Below are positions 17,774 through 27,621 of a stretch of 64,000 nucleotides of DNA, in pieces. Numbering within the stretch: position 1 is the stretch's first letter; each line of letters starts with the position of its first letter. The notes under the pieces were generated by a model that was not told the DNA's origin, did no database searches, and saw only the letters and a list, made by a program, of their open reading frames with translations. A program made the position numbers and the translations under genes. Source of the stretch: Planctomycetaceae bacterium (lineage in GTDB: Bacteria; Planctomycetota; Planctomycetia; Pirellulales; Pirellulaceae); assembly GCA_024642205.1 (NCBI GenBank), contig JAHEBQ010000009.1, positions 1-64,000 of the forward strand. The letters are read 5' to 3'.

Positions 17774-20700
17774 ATGAAAATCGACCATTCTTGGGCCGGG
17801 TTCCTGCCCGGCAAATTGCGATTAGCGTTCTTTTCAATTTGCCTCATCGGTTTCGCCGTCCGGCCGGTACTTTCTCAAACCGATGATACGAAAGTCCAGG
17901 CAGTTTTCACCGACCAACAGCTTGAGTTTTTCGAAACCAAAGTCCGTCCGTTGTTTGTCGAAAAATGCTACAAATGCCATGGACCCGACGCGACTCCGCT
18001 TGAGGGAAGCCTCAGCCTGACGTCGCGAAAATCGATGCTGGCAGGTGGTGACACGGGACCGGCGATTGTGCCTGCCCACCCGGAAAAGAGTCTCTTGATC
18101 GACGCGATCAATTACGGTGAAGTTTATGAGATGCCCCCTGACACCAAAATGTCGGTCGAGGAAATCGCTGTTTTTACAGAGTGGGTCAAACAAGGCGCCG
18201 CATGGCCGAACGCTTCGGACGTCGAGGTCGCTACCAAAACTGAATTTGATCTTGAGGCTCGCAAATCGGCTCACTGGTGTTGGCAGCCGATTCAAAAACC
18301 CGTCGTACCGAAAGTCGCAAACGGCGAATGGCCCAAAGATCCAATTGACAATTTTATCCTGGCTCGTCTCGAAAACGCCGGGCTCACGCCCGCCGACCCG
18401 GCGAACCGACGAACACTTATTCGCCGTGCTTACTTTGACATCGTCGGGCTCCCTCCCACTCCCGAGCAGGTAAATGCGTTCGTCAAAGACGCATCGCCCG
18501 ATGCTTTCGAAATGGTGATCGATGAACTCCTCGCTTCTTCGCGGTACGGTGAACGCTGGGCCCGTCATTGGATGGACTTGACCCGCTACGCGGAATCGGG
18601 AGGCCACGAATTTGATTACGAAATACCTTATGCGTTTCACTATCGCGATTACCTGATTCGGGCAATTAACGCAGATGTTTCTTACACGCAATTGGTGCAT
18701 GAGCATATCGCGGGCGATCTGTTAAGCAGTCCTCGCCGCCATCCGACTGAGGATTTCAACGAATCGATTTTGGGAACGGGTTTCTGGTTTCTCGGCGAAG
18801 CAAAGCACTCTCCCGTCGATTCGAAGGATGAGGAAGCGCGAACGATCGATAATCAGATCGACGTAATGTGCAAGACGTTTCTGGGTTTGACGGTAGCCTG
18901 CGCGAGATGCCACGATCACAAATTCGATGCTATTTCAACGGAGGACTATTACGCGCTGTCCGGATTCCTCCAAAGCTCGCGGCGGCAAGCGGCGATGTTG
19001 GACCCCGGAAGGAAGATTGAAAAGAGCTTCGAGAAAGCGTCGTTACTGGTCGACCAGGGAAATCAAATCGCAGGCAAGCTGGTTGCGCAGATACATGGCG
19101 CCGATCAAGCGACGGTGGCCAGTTACATGAAAGCATCCCTGGAGTTTCTTCGCGCCGATCCAGACTGGAATCGGGAAGCGACGGTTTTTATCGAAGGTGA
19201 GTCGTTAAGGCAAATCAGCGTTTCTGGCGGCGAGACGTTGACTCAGGAAATCAAGAAACGAGAAAAACTGGCCTGGCGTGGGGATAAGCAATATTGGTGG
19301 AAGCACGGAAAAGTCGGAGACGAATGGATATTGGAGTTTGACGTTCCTGCGACTCACGAACTCTATGAAATGAATGTCGTATTTACGAAAGCTTCGGATT
19401 ACGGTGCCGCTCGGATGCTGGTCAACGATGTCGGGGTTGGAGAAATTGTCGATTTCTATGACCCGGAACTCCAAACGACGAATTTGTCGTTGGGAGAAAT
19501 AATGCTGAAGCCTGGCGAAAACCAGCTGAAGATTGTGCTGGCGGATCACCACAAAGATGCAGCGCCCAGCAATATGATCGGGCTCGATTACCTGCAATTA
19601 ACGCCGGTCAGTAAACACACCGAAACGGAGATTGCGTCGATTGAGACGATTGCCACGCAAAGCAAGCTCGATCCGAATTTGTTGGAGAAGTTCATTTCTG
19701 CCATTCGGGAGCCGGCATTGCAGGATGCGAACCACCCACTTCATTTGATCTATCGTGCTTCGTTGGAATCACAGCCGCTTGATGCGACATTTGCCAAAGA
19801 ATTGGGTAACAATGTTGCGACCAGTCAAGCGCAACAGGCGAAGTGGCTGGAAGAGTCCACATTGTTTGCTGACTTTGACAATGGATTGCCTCCGGGATGG
19901 TTCAAAACGGGGTTTGCATTTGGGGATCTGCTGACGAAAGGAGATCCATCCGGCAAACCATCCCTGTTTTCCGCGACCGGTCCAACCATTCCTCAGTCCG
20001 GTACCGTTCACAGCGGACAGTATGCCGGCAGTTTGTATGGTGTCATTCGGTCCCCGACATTTGATCTGGCCCACTCGCACATCCACTATCGTTGTCGAGG
20101 TAAGAACATCACCATTCGACTGATCATCGACGGGTATGTAATGGACGAGTTCAATGCACTCCTGTTCGGAGGATGTCGCTTCAATATCGGCGATTCCAGA
20201 TATTTCCATTGGGAAACTCAAGCGGGAGATATCAGAAATCATATTGGAAGCCGCGCCCACATTGAGATCATCGATCACGGCGGCGGCTACATCGAACTCG
20301 ACGAAATCCGGTTTTCCAATGGATCCAAACCGAGTGATCTGCCAACCGAACTGGCGGCAACGATAAGCACCGGGGACGTTGATTCACCAGCCTCAATCGC
20401 AAACGCATTTGCTGGATTGGTAACGGCTCAACGCGTCGATCATGAACTTGCCAGCTGGGTCATTGCCAGCGATCTGCTTCCTGTTTTCACGAAACCAGCC
20501 GTAGACAATGCTTCATCGCTTCGGTCTCGTTCCGATCTTCAAACGATCTCCATCGAATCTCCGAAGGGCCGCGATGGTGGGGGCGTGTCGACTTCAGGGG
20601 CAAAGCTCATGAGCCAACTTGAGTCGATTCAAGGTCAATTGGCTGAACTGAATTCACAAACGCCCTCGCCGGAATTGGCGATCGCCATCACGGAGGGGAC

Positions 20701-21694
20701 CGGGGAAGAGGAGCACGTTTTCATCCGTGGAAACCATAAAACTCCGGGGGATGTCGCGACACGTCGATTCCTTTCGGCAATTTCCGGTCGTCCGCTGAAT
20801 CCTCCAGACGGAAGTGGTCGCCTGCAACTGGCTTACAAGATCACGGCTCCGAATAACCCGTTGACGACACGTGTCGCTGTCAACCGAATCTGGCACCACA
20901 TGTTTGGTGGTGGAATCGTCGGATCGGTCGATAACTTTGGTGTGCTCGGGAAAACTCCGACGCATCCCGAATTGCTCAACTACCTGGCCACGGAATTTGT
21001 TGATGACGGTCAGTCGCTGAAACGAATGATCAAGCGAATTGCCATGACTCGAACGTATCAGATGGGATGTCAACCATCGGAGGCGGCGTCTCGAATTGAC
21101 CCGGAAAACAACTTGCTGCAGCATGCCCGGATTCGAAGACTCCAGGGTGAAGCAATCCGGGATTCGATTTTGGCGGTATCCGGCAAACTCGATCTGAAAA
21201 TGTACGGCGCTCCGGTTCCAGTCTTCCTGACACCGTTCATGAGCGGTCGTGGTCGACCCGGGCAGAGTGGACCTCTCGATGGGGAAGGGCGGAGAAGTAT
21301 TTACATTGCTGTGCGGCGTAATTTTCTTTCTCCGATGATGCTCGCATTTGACACTCCGATTCCATTTAATACGACGGGGGCACGCAACCAATCCAATGTG
21401 CCGGCGCAAGCCCTGATTCTGATGAATGACCCCTTCGTCATCGAGCAAGCGAAGCACTGGGCAGAGCGGTTGGTCAAACTGGACCAAGCCCCTCTGCAGC
21501 GAATTGAATCAATCTACCTGGCAGCTTTGAGTCGACTGCCGTCGAGCCAGGAAGCCGACAACGCGCTGTCGTTTGTCAATCAGCAGGCAGCAGAGTTGGA
21601 GGTCGATCCGGCCCACCTCAATTCGAGCGTGGAAGTCTGGCAAGATTTTTGCCACGTTGTATTCAATCTGAAAGAGTTTATTTACATCCAATAG
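17774..21694 (+). CDS. Secreted PSCyt1-DUF1549-DUF1553 protein
   Basis: A 1306-residue exported protein with the planctomycete three-part architecture. After a signal peptide (residues 1-35) comes a PSCyt1 cytochrome-like domain with CYKCHG (Cys65, Cys68, His69) and MPPDTKMSVEEIAVFTEWV. DUF1549 follows (PIDNFILARLENAGLTPA, then GERWARHWMDLTRYAES, with ARCHDHKFD carrying a second Cys-x-x-His). A central insert of roughly 400 residues (about 480-890) contains two carbohydrate-binding-like beta stretches. The C-terminal DUF1553 includes NPLTTRVAVNRIWHHMFG, TPTHPELLNYLA, RRLQGEAIRDSIL and NQSNVPAQALILMNDPFV. The function of the family is not established; it is always found with DUF1501 proteins, as here (85 bases downstream). 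Likely periplasmic. Confidence 0.93.
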   Translation: MKIDHSWAGFLPGKLRLAFFSICLIGFAVRPVLSQTDDTKVQAVFTDQQLEFFETKVRPLFVEKCYKCHGPDATPLEGSLSLTSRKSMLAGGDTGPAIVPAHPEKSLLIDAINYGEVYEMPPDTKMSVEEIAVFTEWVKQGAAWPNASDVEVATKTEFDLEARKSAHWCWQPIQKPVVPKVANGEWPKDPIDNFILARLENAGLTPADPANRRTLIRRAYFDIVGLPPTPEQVNAFVKDASPDAFEMVIDELLASSRYGERWARHWMDLTRYAESGGHEFDYEIPYAFHYRDYLIRAINADVSYTQLVHEHIAGDLLSSPRRHPTEDFNESILGTGFWFLGEAKHSPVDSKDEEARTIDNQIDVMCKTFLGLTVACARCHDHKFDAISTEDYYALSGFLQSSRRQAAMLDPGRKIEKSFEKASLLVDQGNQIAGKLVAQIHGADQATVASYMKASLEFLRADPDWNREATVFIEGESLRQISVSGGETLTQEIKKREKLAWRGDKQYWWKHGKVGDEWILEFDVPATHELYEMNVVFTKASDYGAARMLVNDVGVGEIVDFYDPELQTTNLSLGEIMLKPGENQLKIVLADHHKDAAPSNMIGLDYLQLTPVSKHTETEIASIETIATQSKLDPNLLEKFISAIREPALQDANHPLHLIYRASLESQPLDATFAKELGNNVATSQAQQAKWLEESTLFADFDNGLPPGWFKTGFAFGDLLTKGDPSGKPSLFSATGPTIPQSGTVHSGQYAGSLYGVIRSPTFDLAHSHIHYRCRGKNITIRLIIDGYVMDEFNALLFGGCRFNIGDSRYFHWETQAGDIRNHIGSRAHIEIIDHGGGYIELDEIRFSNGSKPSDLPTELAATISTGDVDSPASIANAFAGLVTAQRVDHELASWVIASDLLPVFTKPAVDNASSLRSRSDLQTISIESPKGRDGGGVSTSGAKLMSQLESIQGQLAELNSQTPSPELAIAITEGTGEEEHVFIRGNHKTPGDVATRRFLSAISGRPLNPPDGSGRLQLAYKITAPNNPLTTRVAVNRIWHHMFGGGIVGSVDNFGVLGKTPTHPELLNYLATEFVDDGQSLKRMIKRIAMTRTYQMGCQPSEAASRIDPENNLLQHARIRRLQGEAIRDSILAVSGKLDLKMYGAPVPVFLTPFMSGRGRPGQSGPLDGEGRRSIYIAVRRNFLSPMMLAFDTPIPFNTTGARNQSNVPAQALILMNDPFVIEQAKHWAERLVKLDQAPLQRIESIYLAALSRLPSSQEADNALSFVNQQAAELEVDPAHLNSSVEVWQDFCHVVFNLKEFIYIQ

Positions 21695-21778
21695 TGCCGA
21701 CAAACGTTCGGCTCGCGAGCTTCGGACCTCGCTGGACTTCCAGTAACGGTCTGCTCGACGGCAATCAATGAGACAACC

Positions 21779-23221
21779 ATGACCAAGCGAACCCATTGCG
21801 GCAATTATCGTCCACTCGGGCTGACCCGGCGCTCGGTGCTGAAAAACGCCGCTTGCGGTTTTGGCTCGGTGGCTCTGGCCGCTTTGATGGCCGACAAGAG
21901 CTTTGCCGGATTGCTGTCCGACGAATCTGACTCTCCGAAACCCAGCGGCACACATCACAAACCGAAAGTCAGGCAAGTCGTCTATCTCTATATGGATGGT
22001 GGACCGTCGCAAGTCGACACCTTCGACCCGAAGCCACGCCTGGAGCAGGAAAACGGCAAGCCATTTTCGATGAAAATTGAGCCGACCCAGTTCAACAACA
22101 TCGGCAATACCCTGCAAAGCCCCTGGAAATTCCGGAAATACGGCGAATCCGGGACTCCGGTCAGTGAGCTTTTTCCCTGCGTCGCGGAGCACGTCGATGA
22201 CATGGCGGTCGTGCGATCCATGACGAGTGCTTTTTCAGAACACACCAACGCGAATTATTTCTTGCATACCGGCAACGGATTCCAGGGGCGGCCCAGTATG
22301 GGTGCCTGGCTTGGTTATGGCCTCGGAAGTGACTGTCAGGACTTGCCGGGATTCATTGTTCTCAATGGTGGTCTGATTCCGCCTGGCGGGCTGGACTGTT
22401 TCAATAGTGGTTTCCTGCCGGCTTCCTATCAAGGCTCGATCTTCAATGCTGGCGACGCCCCGATTGCCAATGTCAAGGCTCACGAGCGTAGTCCAAAACT
22501 TCAGCGCAACAAGCTAGATCTGCTGAATCGGCTGGATGCCGCGAGTCTCGAAAAACTTGGCCATGTAGATCAGCTTGAGTCGGCGATCGCGAATTATGAA
22601 CTGGCCTACCGGATGCAATCGGTTGTCCCGGAACTGGCGAGCCTGGGTGGTGAAACCGAAGCGACCCGTGAAATGTACGGTTTGTATTCCAAAAACAAGA
22701 ATACCGCTACCTATGGTCGTCAATGTCTGCTTGCCCGACGACTGCTTGAGCGAGGCGTCCGCTTCATCGAGTTAACTTGTCCCGGTGTCGGCCATGATCG
22801 GTGGGATCAACACGGGAACCTGAAGAAGGGACACGAGGACAATGCGGTCGCGGTCGATCAGCCGATCGGGGCGCTCCTCGGCGACCTCAAACAAAGGGGG
22901 ATGCTGGAAGAAACGCTGGTCATTTGGTCCGGCGAATTTGGTCGAACACCGTTTGCCCAGGGCTCCAATGGACGCGACCATAATCCATGGGGCTTCAGCT
23001 TGTGGATGGCTGGAGGCGGAATCAAAGGCGGCACGGTTTACGGTGCGACCGACGACTTCGGCTACAAAGCAATCGAAGATAAAGTCGAGATTTACGACTT
23101 GCACGCCACCATGCTTCACCTGCTGGGGATCGATCACAAGCGATTGACGTACCGTTGGTCCGGTCGAGACATGCGGCTGACTGACGTTCATGGCAAATTG
23201 ATCGACGGCATTCTCGCTTGA
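21779..23221 (+). CDS. DUF1501 Tat-exported protein (alkaline phosphatase/sulfatase-fold)
   Basis: A 480-residue DUF1501 protein. A Tat signal lies at residues 16-42, with twin arginines in TRRSVLK followed by a hydrophobic stretch ending KSFAG. Family landmarks are YLYMDGGPSQVDTFDPKP, FFPCVAEHVDDMAVVRSM-like text (LFPCVAEH), HTGNGFQGRPSMGAWLGYGLG, RGVRFIELT, WDQHGNLKKGHEDN, VIWSGEFGRTPFAQG, GRDHNPWGFSLWMAGGGIKGGTVYG and the closing IYDLHATMLHLLGIDH. The D, H and GRDH residues follow the sulfatase/alkaline-phosphatase-like fold, but the reaction is unknown. It comes 85 bases after the DUF1553 gene on the same strand and is the standard partner, so a shared transcript and function are likely. 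Confidence 0.93.
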   Translation: MTKRTHCGNYRPLGLTRRSVLKNAACGFGSVALAALMADKSFAGLLSDESDSPKPSGTHHKPKVRQVVYLYMDGGPSQVDTFDPKPRLEQENGKPFSMKIEPTQFNNIGNTLQSPWKFRKYGESGTPVSELFPCVAEHVDDMAVVRSMTSAFSEHTNANYFLHTGNGFQGRPSMGAWLGYGLGSDCQDLPGFIVLNGGLIPPGGLDCFNSGFLPASYQGSIFNAGDAPIANVKAHERSPKLQRNKLDLLNRLDAASLEKLGHVDQLESAIANYELAYRMQSVVPELASLGGETEATREMYGLYSKNKNTATYGRQCLLARRLLERGVRFIELTCPGVGHDRWDQHGNLKKGHEDNAVAVDQPIGALLGDLKQRGMLEETLVIWSGEFGRTPFAQGSNGRDHNPWGFSLWMAGGGIKGGTVYGATDDFGYKAIEDKVEIYDLHATMLHLLGIDHKRLTYRWSGRDMRLTDVHGKLIDGILA

Positions 23222-23383
23222 TCCTGGTTTGATTCGGTTGGATGGGACTTGGTTGTTTCTCGATTGATTTTCGGGAGGTTCAATGCGTCCCATCCTGGTC
23301 CTGGCAATTTCGTCGGACACGAATTGCGCAGGATTCTTCAGGATGCTGGTTGACTTTGAAATCTGATCTTTTTGCTGGATGAA

Positions 23384-24562
23384 ATGAAACGCATTTACCT
23401 CGACAACGCCGCGACCAGCTGGCCGAAGCCTGAAACGGTTTACACTGCAGTGGATCACGCGTTGCGGGTCAGCGGTGCACCCGCAGGAAGAGGAGGTTAC
23501 CGTCAAGTTGTCGAGGTCCATCGCCTGATTGAGCAAACGCGCGGCTTGGTGGCGGAACTGATTAATGCACCCAGTCGTCGCAATATCGCATTTACGTTCA
23601 ACGGCACCGATTCGCTTTCGACGGCGATTCTTGGGTTATTGAGACCTGGCGACCATGTTGTCACGAGCGTCGTCGAGCATAATTCCGTGCTGCGTCCGCT
23701 CAAGCATCTGGAAACGACCCGAGGTGTCACCCTCAGTTACGCCGGATGCGATTCCATCGGGCGGATCCGACCAGATGAAGTGGTTGCCGCGGTTGGGCCG
23801 CGTACGCGACTGATCAGTTTGAATCATGTCAGCAACGTCACTGGGACGATCCAGCCAGTTGAAAATATCAACACGCGAATTCGAGCCGCCGGCGCCGATC
23901 AAGTTGTTTTGCTAATCGACGCTGCCCAATCGCTTGGGCATTTGCCGATCGACGTTCAGGCGTTGGGTTGCGATATTCTGGCATCGTCCGGTCACAAAGG
24001 CTTGATGGGTCCGCTTGGAACGGGAATTCTCTATGTCGCGGATCGAATCGCCCCCGATATTCTGCCACTGCGTTTTGGGGGAACCGGTACCGATGGCAGT
24101 GTTGAGTTTCAACCCACTCAAGTGCCAGACAAATTCGAGTCGGGAAATTTGAACGTGCCGGGAATCGCCGGCATCAATCAGGGGATCAGATTTCTCAATT
24201 CCGAGGATGGCAAATCGGCCCAATCCCGCAGGAAAGAGCTTTCGCAAATATTGCTGGACGGAATCCAATCCATCGATGGAATTAGCTTGCAAGGGCCTCA
24301 CTCACTTGAGAATCGAGTCGGAGTATTCAGCATTTCAATCGCCGGGATCGATTGCCATGAAGCGTCTTCCATTCTGGATACCAACTGGTCGATTCAAACT
24401 CGCGCAGGGTTGCACTGTGCACCGTTGATTCATCGTGCCCTGGGATCAGAATCCCAACATGGCACGGTTCGGTTAAGCGTTGGACTGTTCAACACGTTTG
24501 AGCAAGTCCAGATCACGATCGATGCATTATCAAAACTCGCATCCAAATCCCTGGTTGGATAA
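23384..24562 (+). CDS. Cysteine desulfurase-like class V aminotransferase
   Basis: A 392-residue PLP enzyme of the aminotransferase class V family. It opens with IYLDNAATSWPKP, the family start. The PLP-binding lysine is Lys205 in SSGHKGLMGP, preceded by LLIDAAQSLGHLPID with the cofactor-holding Asp. The C-terminal loop TRAGLHCAPLIH provides Cys345, the likely persulfide-carrying residue, followed by GTVRLSVGLFNT. This set is typical of SufS/CsdA-like 'EF2568-type' cysteine desulfurases. It would remove sulfur from cysteine for iron-sulfur or thio-cofactor use; no isc/suf scaffold genes adjoin it, so its acceptor is unknown. I used the ATG at 23384 because MKRIYLDNAATS matches the family; an in-frame start four codons earlier is possible. 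Confidence 0.88.
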   Translation: MKRIYLDNAATSWPKPETVYTAVDHALRVSGAPAGRGGYRQVVEVHRLIEQTRGLVAELINAPSRRNIAFTFNGTDSLSTAILGLLRPGDHVVTSVVEHNSVLRPLKHLETTRGVTLSYAGCDSIGRIRPDEVVAAVGPRTRLISLNHVSNVTGTIQPVENINTRIRAAGADQVVLLIDAAQSLGHLPIDVQALGCDILASSGHKGLMGPLGTGILYVADRIAPDILPLRFGGTGTDGSVEFQPTQVPDKFESGNLNVPGIAGINQGIRFLNSEDGKSAQSRRKELSQILLDGIQSIDGISLQGPHSLENRVGVFSISIAGIDCHEASSILDTNWSIQTRAGLHCAPLIHRALGSESQHGTVRLSVGLFNTFEQVQITIDALSKLASKSLVG

Positions 24563-24712
24563 CCTGGAAACAAGCAAACGCGGAACGTGCCTGAATCAAA
24601 ACGTCATTCGACCTTATGATGCGCAGCGACGAGGTCCGAGGCGATCTCCGGATTTCGCGGCCATTCGCAGACGGGTTTGTTCCACGAGCGAGCAAATTGT
24701 CTGTTCATCAAC

Positions 24713-25849
24713 TCATTTCTTTAATGATGCCGATGTCCGGGCTTTTTTACCCAGTCGTAACAGGAACTTGTCTTTCACGGCTATCAGGCAAAACTCCTGG
24801 CGATTGAACGCCAACTGCCGGGCTTTGACAACCTGGAAACCGAGCATCTTGGTCTCGGCGATCAGTTCGGGGATTTCCGCGACCATTCTCCAGTCAGTCA
24901 GCTTTAGTGTCAGGATCACACCCTTGATATCGATCGAGTCATGGTTCACGATTTCGGCAACGTTTCCCAGTGTATAGTTCGGGTCCACGTTCAAATCGGC
25001 CAACAGCCAGCGGACATCACGAAAGTCACGTTTCTTGACTTCGTTGCCTCGACGTCGGAGATGCGTAAAGTTCTCATGCTCCAAAATTCCAGGATCCATT
25101 TCGGCCGGATCGATTCCGATCACGTGCGCGCCCAACTCCAGCAACAGTTGGCAGGCGCCACCGGGAGCGCTTCCAATCTCGGCACAAACATCCCCTGGCT
25201 GAATCGTTATGCCAGACCATAAGAGTGCTTCCTTCAGTTTGAAATAGGCACGACTGCAGGTTTCGACGGAAGTGTTGAACAATGGCGTCCCACCCGGCCA
25301 GCGGCCGGCAACCGTGTTCGCGAAATGGTAGCCGTACCACCACTCCGAGGGTTCAACCATGACGACATCAAAAACGAGTTCGTCTGGTTTGGATTCGCGG
25401 TTGGCAACGAGATTGTTTTTCAGGCCTGGTTCAGTCTGCTCGAATAGTTTTCCAATTTCTCGTGCCAATGTCGACACGCCCGGTTCGAACCCGTTGCGGC
25501 CCGGAATCACAGGGTCACGTTGCCAGACATGAATCTGCTTCGCTTCCTCGAATCTGGGAACCGCCGCGATCTCGGCAACCATGGCACCGGCTTCGTCTCC
25601 GCTGGTTTTTCCCAATGACCAGCCAAAGGTTCGAGCCAGAGTTGATTTCAAGTTGAATCGTTCCGGCAACGGATCATGCGGGTCGACCTTGAACGTAATG
25701 AATCCGGGGCGAGAGAAAGCCAGCTTCAGATTCGGGTGACTCGTCATAATCTCGAGTTTGGTCGCCGCTTCGGCGCCGTTTTGACAGATCACGTAAATAA
25801 AAGGCGAACCGGGACTGCCAGTTGTCTGCTCAATTTCGTCGTTGGACAT
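24713..25849 (-). CDS. RlmM/FtsJ-like SAM-dependent methyltransferase
   Basis: A 378-residue protein started at the ATG 25849. The N-terminal ~100 residues (FIYVICQNGAEAATKLEI, then LKLAFSRPGFITFKV) resemble the THUMP-like domain that precedes the catalytic part in RlmM-type 23S rRNA 2'-O-methyltransferases. The Rossmann methyltransferase domain shows motif I AEIGSAPGGACQLLLELG (residues 223 on), IGIDPAEMDPG as motif II and WLLADLNVDP as motif IV. LTLKLTDW carries a lysine in the position of the K-D-K-E tetrad. It probably 2'-O-methylates a ribose in rRNA; the target cannot be told. The frame stays open 148 codons further upstream, but that segment has no family match. Convergent with the desulfurase-like gene, 150 bases away. 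Confidence 0.8.
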   Translation of the reverse strand: MSNDEIEQTTGSPGSPFIYVICQNGAEAATKLEIMTSHPNLKLAFSRPGFITFKVDPHDPLPERFNLKSTLARTFGWSLGKTSGDEAGAMVAEIAAVPRFEEAKQIHVWQRDPVIPGRNGFEPGVSTLAREIGKLFEQTEPGLKNNLVANRESKPDELVFDVVMVEPSEWWYGYHFANTVAGRWPGGTPLFNTSVETCSRAYFKLKEALLWSGITIQPGDVCAEIGSAPGGACQLLLELGAHVIGIDPAEMDPGILEHENFTHLRRRGNEVKKRDFRDVRWLLADLNVDPNYTLGNVAEIVNHDSIDIKGVILTLKLTDWRMVAEIPELIAETKMLGFQVVKARQLAFNRQEFCLIAVKDKFLLRLGKKARTSASLKK

Positions 25850-26307
25850 ATCGTTATTCGTTTGCAAAGTGTTCGGCGAAAAACAGAATCGCCAGATTGA
25901 AATGCTATCACTTTTTGTGGGAATGCGAACGAGGGCGATGCTGATTTGTCGGGTGGCTGGGAAAACGATGGCACTCCCTGGGCCGCGATCGAGCAGGGAA
26001 TCTTGGGATTTGCGAGTTTGAGGGTTGGATGAGACGCTCCGGTATGAGTGAGTCAGGCTGGGTTGGCCGACCGTCGATGCGTACAGCGAGCCGACCTTGC
26101 CGGTTGAAACATCGGGATCGTCGGCTGTAGGGAGGCCGGGAATGGCGATTGATTGATATAGGTGACAATAATCCGTTGGGATAAACTGGGAGGCAAGCCA
26201 GCAACTCAATGCTGGTGAAATAACCCAGTCAACAGAAATTGAATTCTGTAATCTGCGTGGTTGACGAGCGTCCTCCACGCAAACCAGGCGCAAGGAGGGC
26301 TCCTGTC
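25850..26307. other. Divergent promoter region of methyltransferase and SbcD-like genes
   Basis: About 460 bases between two divergent starts. The minus-strand frame remains open through it but lacks protein-like composition. I identified no clear promoter hexamers. A strong AAGGAGGG (26292-26299) precedes the SbcD-like start by 8 bases. Confidence 0.45.
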
Positions 26308-27552
26308 ATGGCAGAGACCGTCAAGTTTATTCATGCATCGGACTTCCATCTTGATGTTTCAATCAGTGGGCTTTCGGAACTGCCGGTTCATCTCACCCAT
26401 GCGCTGGCAAACGCACCCTACGAAGCCGCGCAAAAGGTCTTTGATTTGGCCCTCGCGGAACGGGTCGATTTTGTGTTGCTCTCGGGCGACCTGTTCGATT
26501 TTGAATCAGGCAACGCGCGGGCGGCGTCGTTCCTGCTGGGGCAATTCGAACGCCTGGCCGAAAAAGACATACACGTATACTGGTCCGCCGGTCAATGTGA
26601 TCAACCTGACCGCTGGCCCAGTTCGATCGAATTGCCAGACAACGTTGTGACGTTCTCTTCGACGGTTGTGGAGCAACTGGATCACCGCCGGGATGGCGAA
26701 ACGATTGCCCGGATCATCGCCAGTGGTTTTGACCCCCAACGAAAAAGCGGTGCAGATTTTTCCATCCCCGATGGTGACGTTTTTACGATTGCGCTAACGC
26801 ACGGGGAGTTCGAATCATCGTCTTTGGACAACCAGAACGTTCGTTATTGGGCACTTGGAGGTCGGCATCAATCAAGCGAGTTGGAACAATCCGGAACCAT
26901 GGTTGTTTACCCAGGGACGCCTCAGGGTCGCACCCCCAAGGAATCCGGCGTTCACGGATTCAAGATCTGCCGAATCGATTCGGTCGGAAAGCTCCGTGTC
27001 CAGAACGTTGAAGCGGACCGGGTTCGCTGGATACCGCAAAGAGTCGCAATCATGGAACACGTGCAATTGGACGAATTGAAAAATGAGCTGGGTGAGCGGG
27101 CCTTGAAGATCATGACAGATACGACGGACCAGGTTGTGTTGTGCAATTGGTTTTTGGCGACCGATGGCGAATTCAATCCCCGGATCCGAAAACGCGAGTG
27201 GAAGCAGAACCTGCTTGACTGGTTGCGGGATGAGTTCGGTCGTTCGGATCGAGGCCTGTGGTCGGTCAGCGTCAAGATCAGGGCGCCGAAGAACCTGCCG
27301 ATCCAGTGGTACGAAGAGGACACGTTGCTGGGTGAGTATTTGCGGGCAACGGGGCGTTACCAAAGCGACGATTCATTAAAGCTGAATCTATACGAGTACA
27401 TGCCACAAACAGTTCAGAATAAGGTGACGTCAGGAATGGAGCTGGTTCTCGATGTCAACCGGGTTGAAATCCTGCGCAATGCCATGATGGTAGGCGTGGA
27501 ATACCTGGGCAAGCACAAGGAACTCGCGGACGCAGGTGCGGTCGAGGACTAA
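26308..27552 (+). CDS. SbcD/YhaO-like metallophosphoesterase with altered active-site motifs
   Basis: A 414-residue protein of the Mre11/SbcD/YhaO calcineurin-like family, started at ATG 26308 behind AAGGAGGG. Motif I SDFHLD (Asp12, His14) and motif II GDLFD (Asp61, Asp64) are intact. The third motif, normally GNHD/E, reads GQCD (residues 95-98), so both the metal-binding Asn and the catalytic His are replaced. Motif IV has His165 (THGEF). The last motif, normally GHxH, is GGRH (184-187), keeping only the second His (187). Thus at least three expected ligands are missing. The rest, including YWALGGRHQ and YPGTPQGRTPKE, is clearly family-like. It precedes the SbcC-like gene by 69 bases and should form a complex with it. 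It may be a weak nuclease, use a different metal arrangement, or be structural. Confidence 0.85.
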   Translation: MAETVKFIHASDFHLDVSISGLSELPVHLTHALANAPYEAAQKVFDLALAERVDFVLLSGDLFDFESGNARAASFLLGQFERLAEKDIHVYWSAGQCDQPDRWPSSIELPDNVVTFSSTVVEQLDHRRDGETIARIIASGFDPQRKSGADFSIPDGDVFTIALTHGEFESSSLDNQNVRYWALGGRHQSSELEQSGTMVVYPGTPQGRTPKESGVHGFKICRIDSVGKLRVQNVEADRVRWIPQRVAIMEHVQLDELKNELGERALKIMTDTTDQVVLCNWFLATDGEFNPRIRKREWKQNLLDWLRDEFGRSDRGLWSVSVKIRAPKNLPIQWYEEDTLLGEYLRATGRYQSDDSLKLNLYEYMPQTVQNKVTSGMELVLDVNRVEILRNAMMVGVEYLGKHKELADAGAVED

Positions 27553-27608
27553 TGATGGTCCACTGTGCCGAATGACTCGGCGACTTATTAAGAAACGGTA
27601 ACTGCGAT

Positions 27609-27614
27609 AAGGAG
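27609..27614 (+). promoter_or_regulatory. Ribosome binding site for the GTG start of the SbcC-like gene
   Basis: AAGGAG seven bases before GTG 27622. It fixes the start at the residue pattern (V)KITDLQVDGFGVW typical of the family N-terminus. Confidence 0.7.
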
Positions 27615-27621
27615 AAGCGCG

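Noticed and set aside
20654..21487. Minus-strand 277-codon frame within the DUF1553 gene
   Set aside because: Shadow frame with no domain or start signal; the sense strand encodes conserved DUF1553 blocks here.
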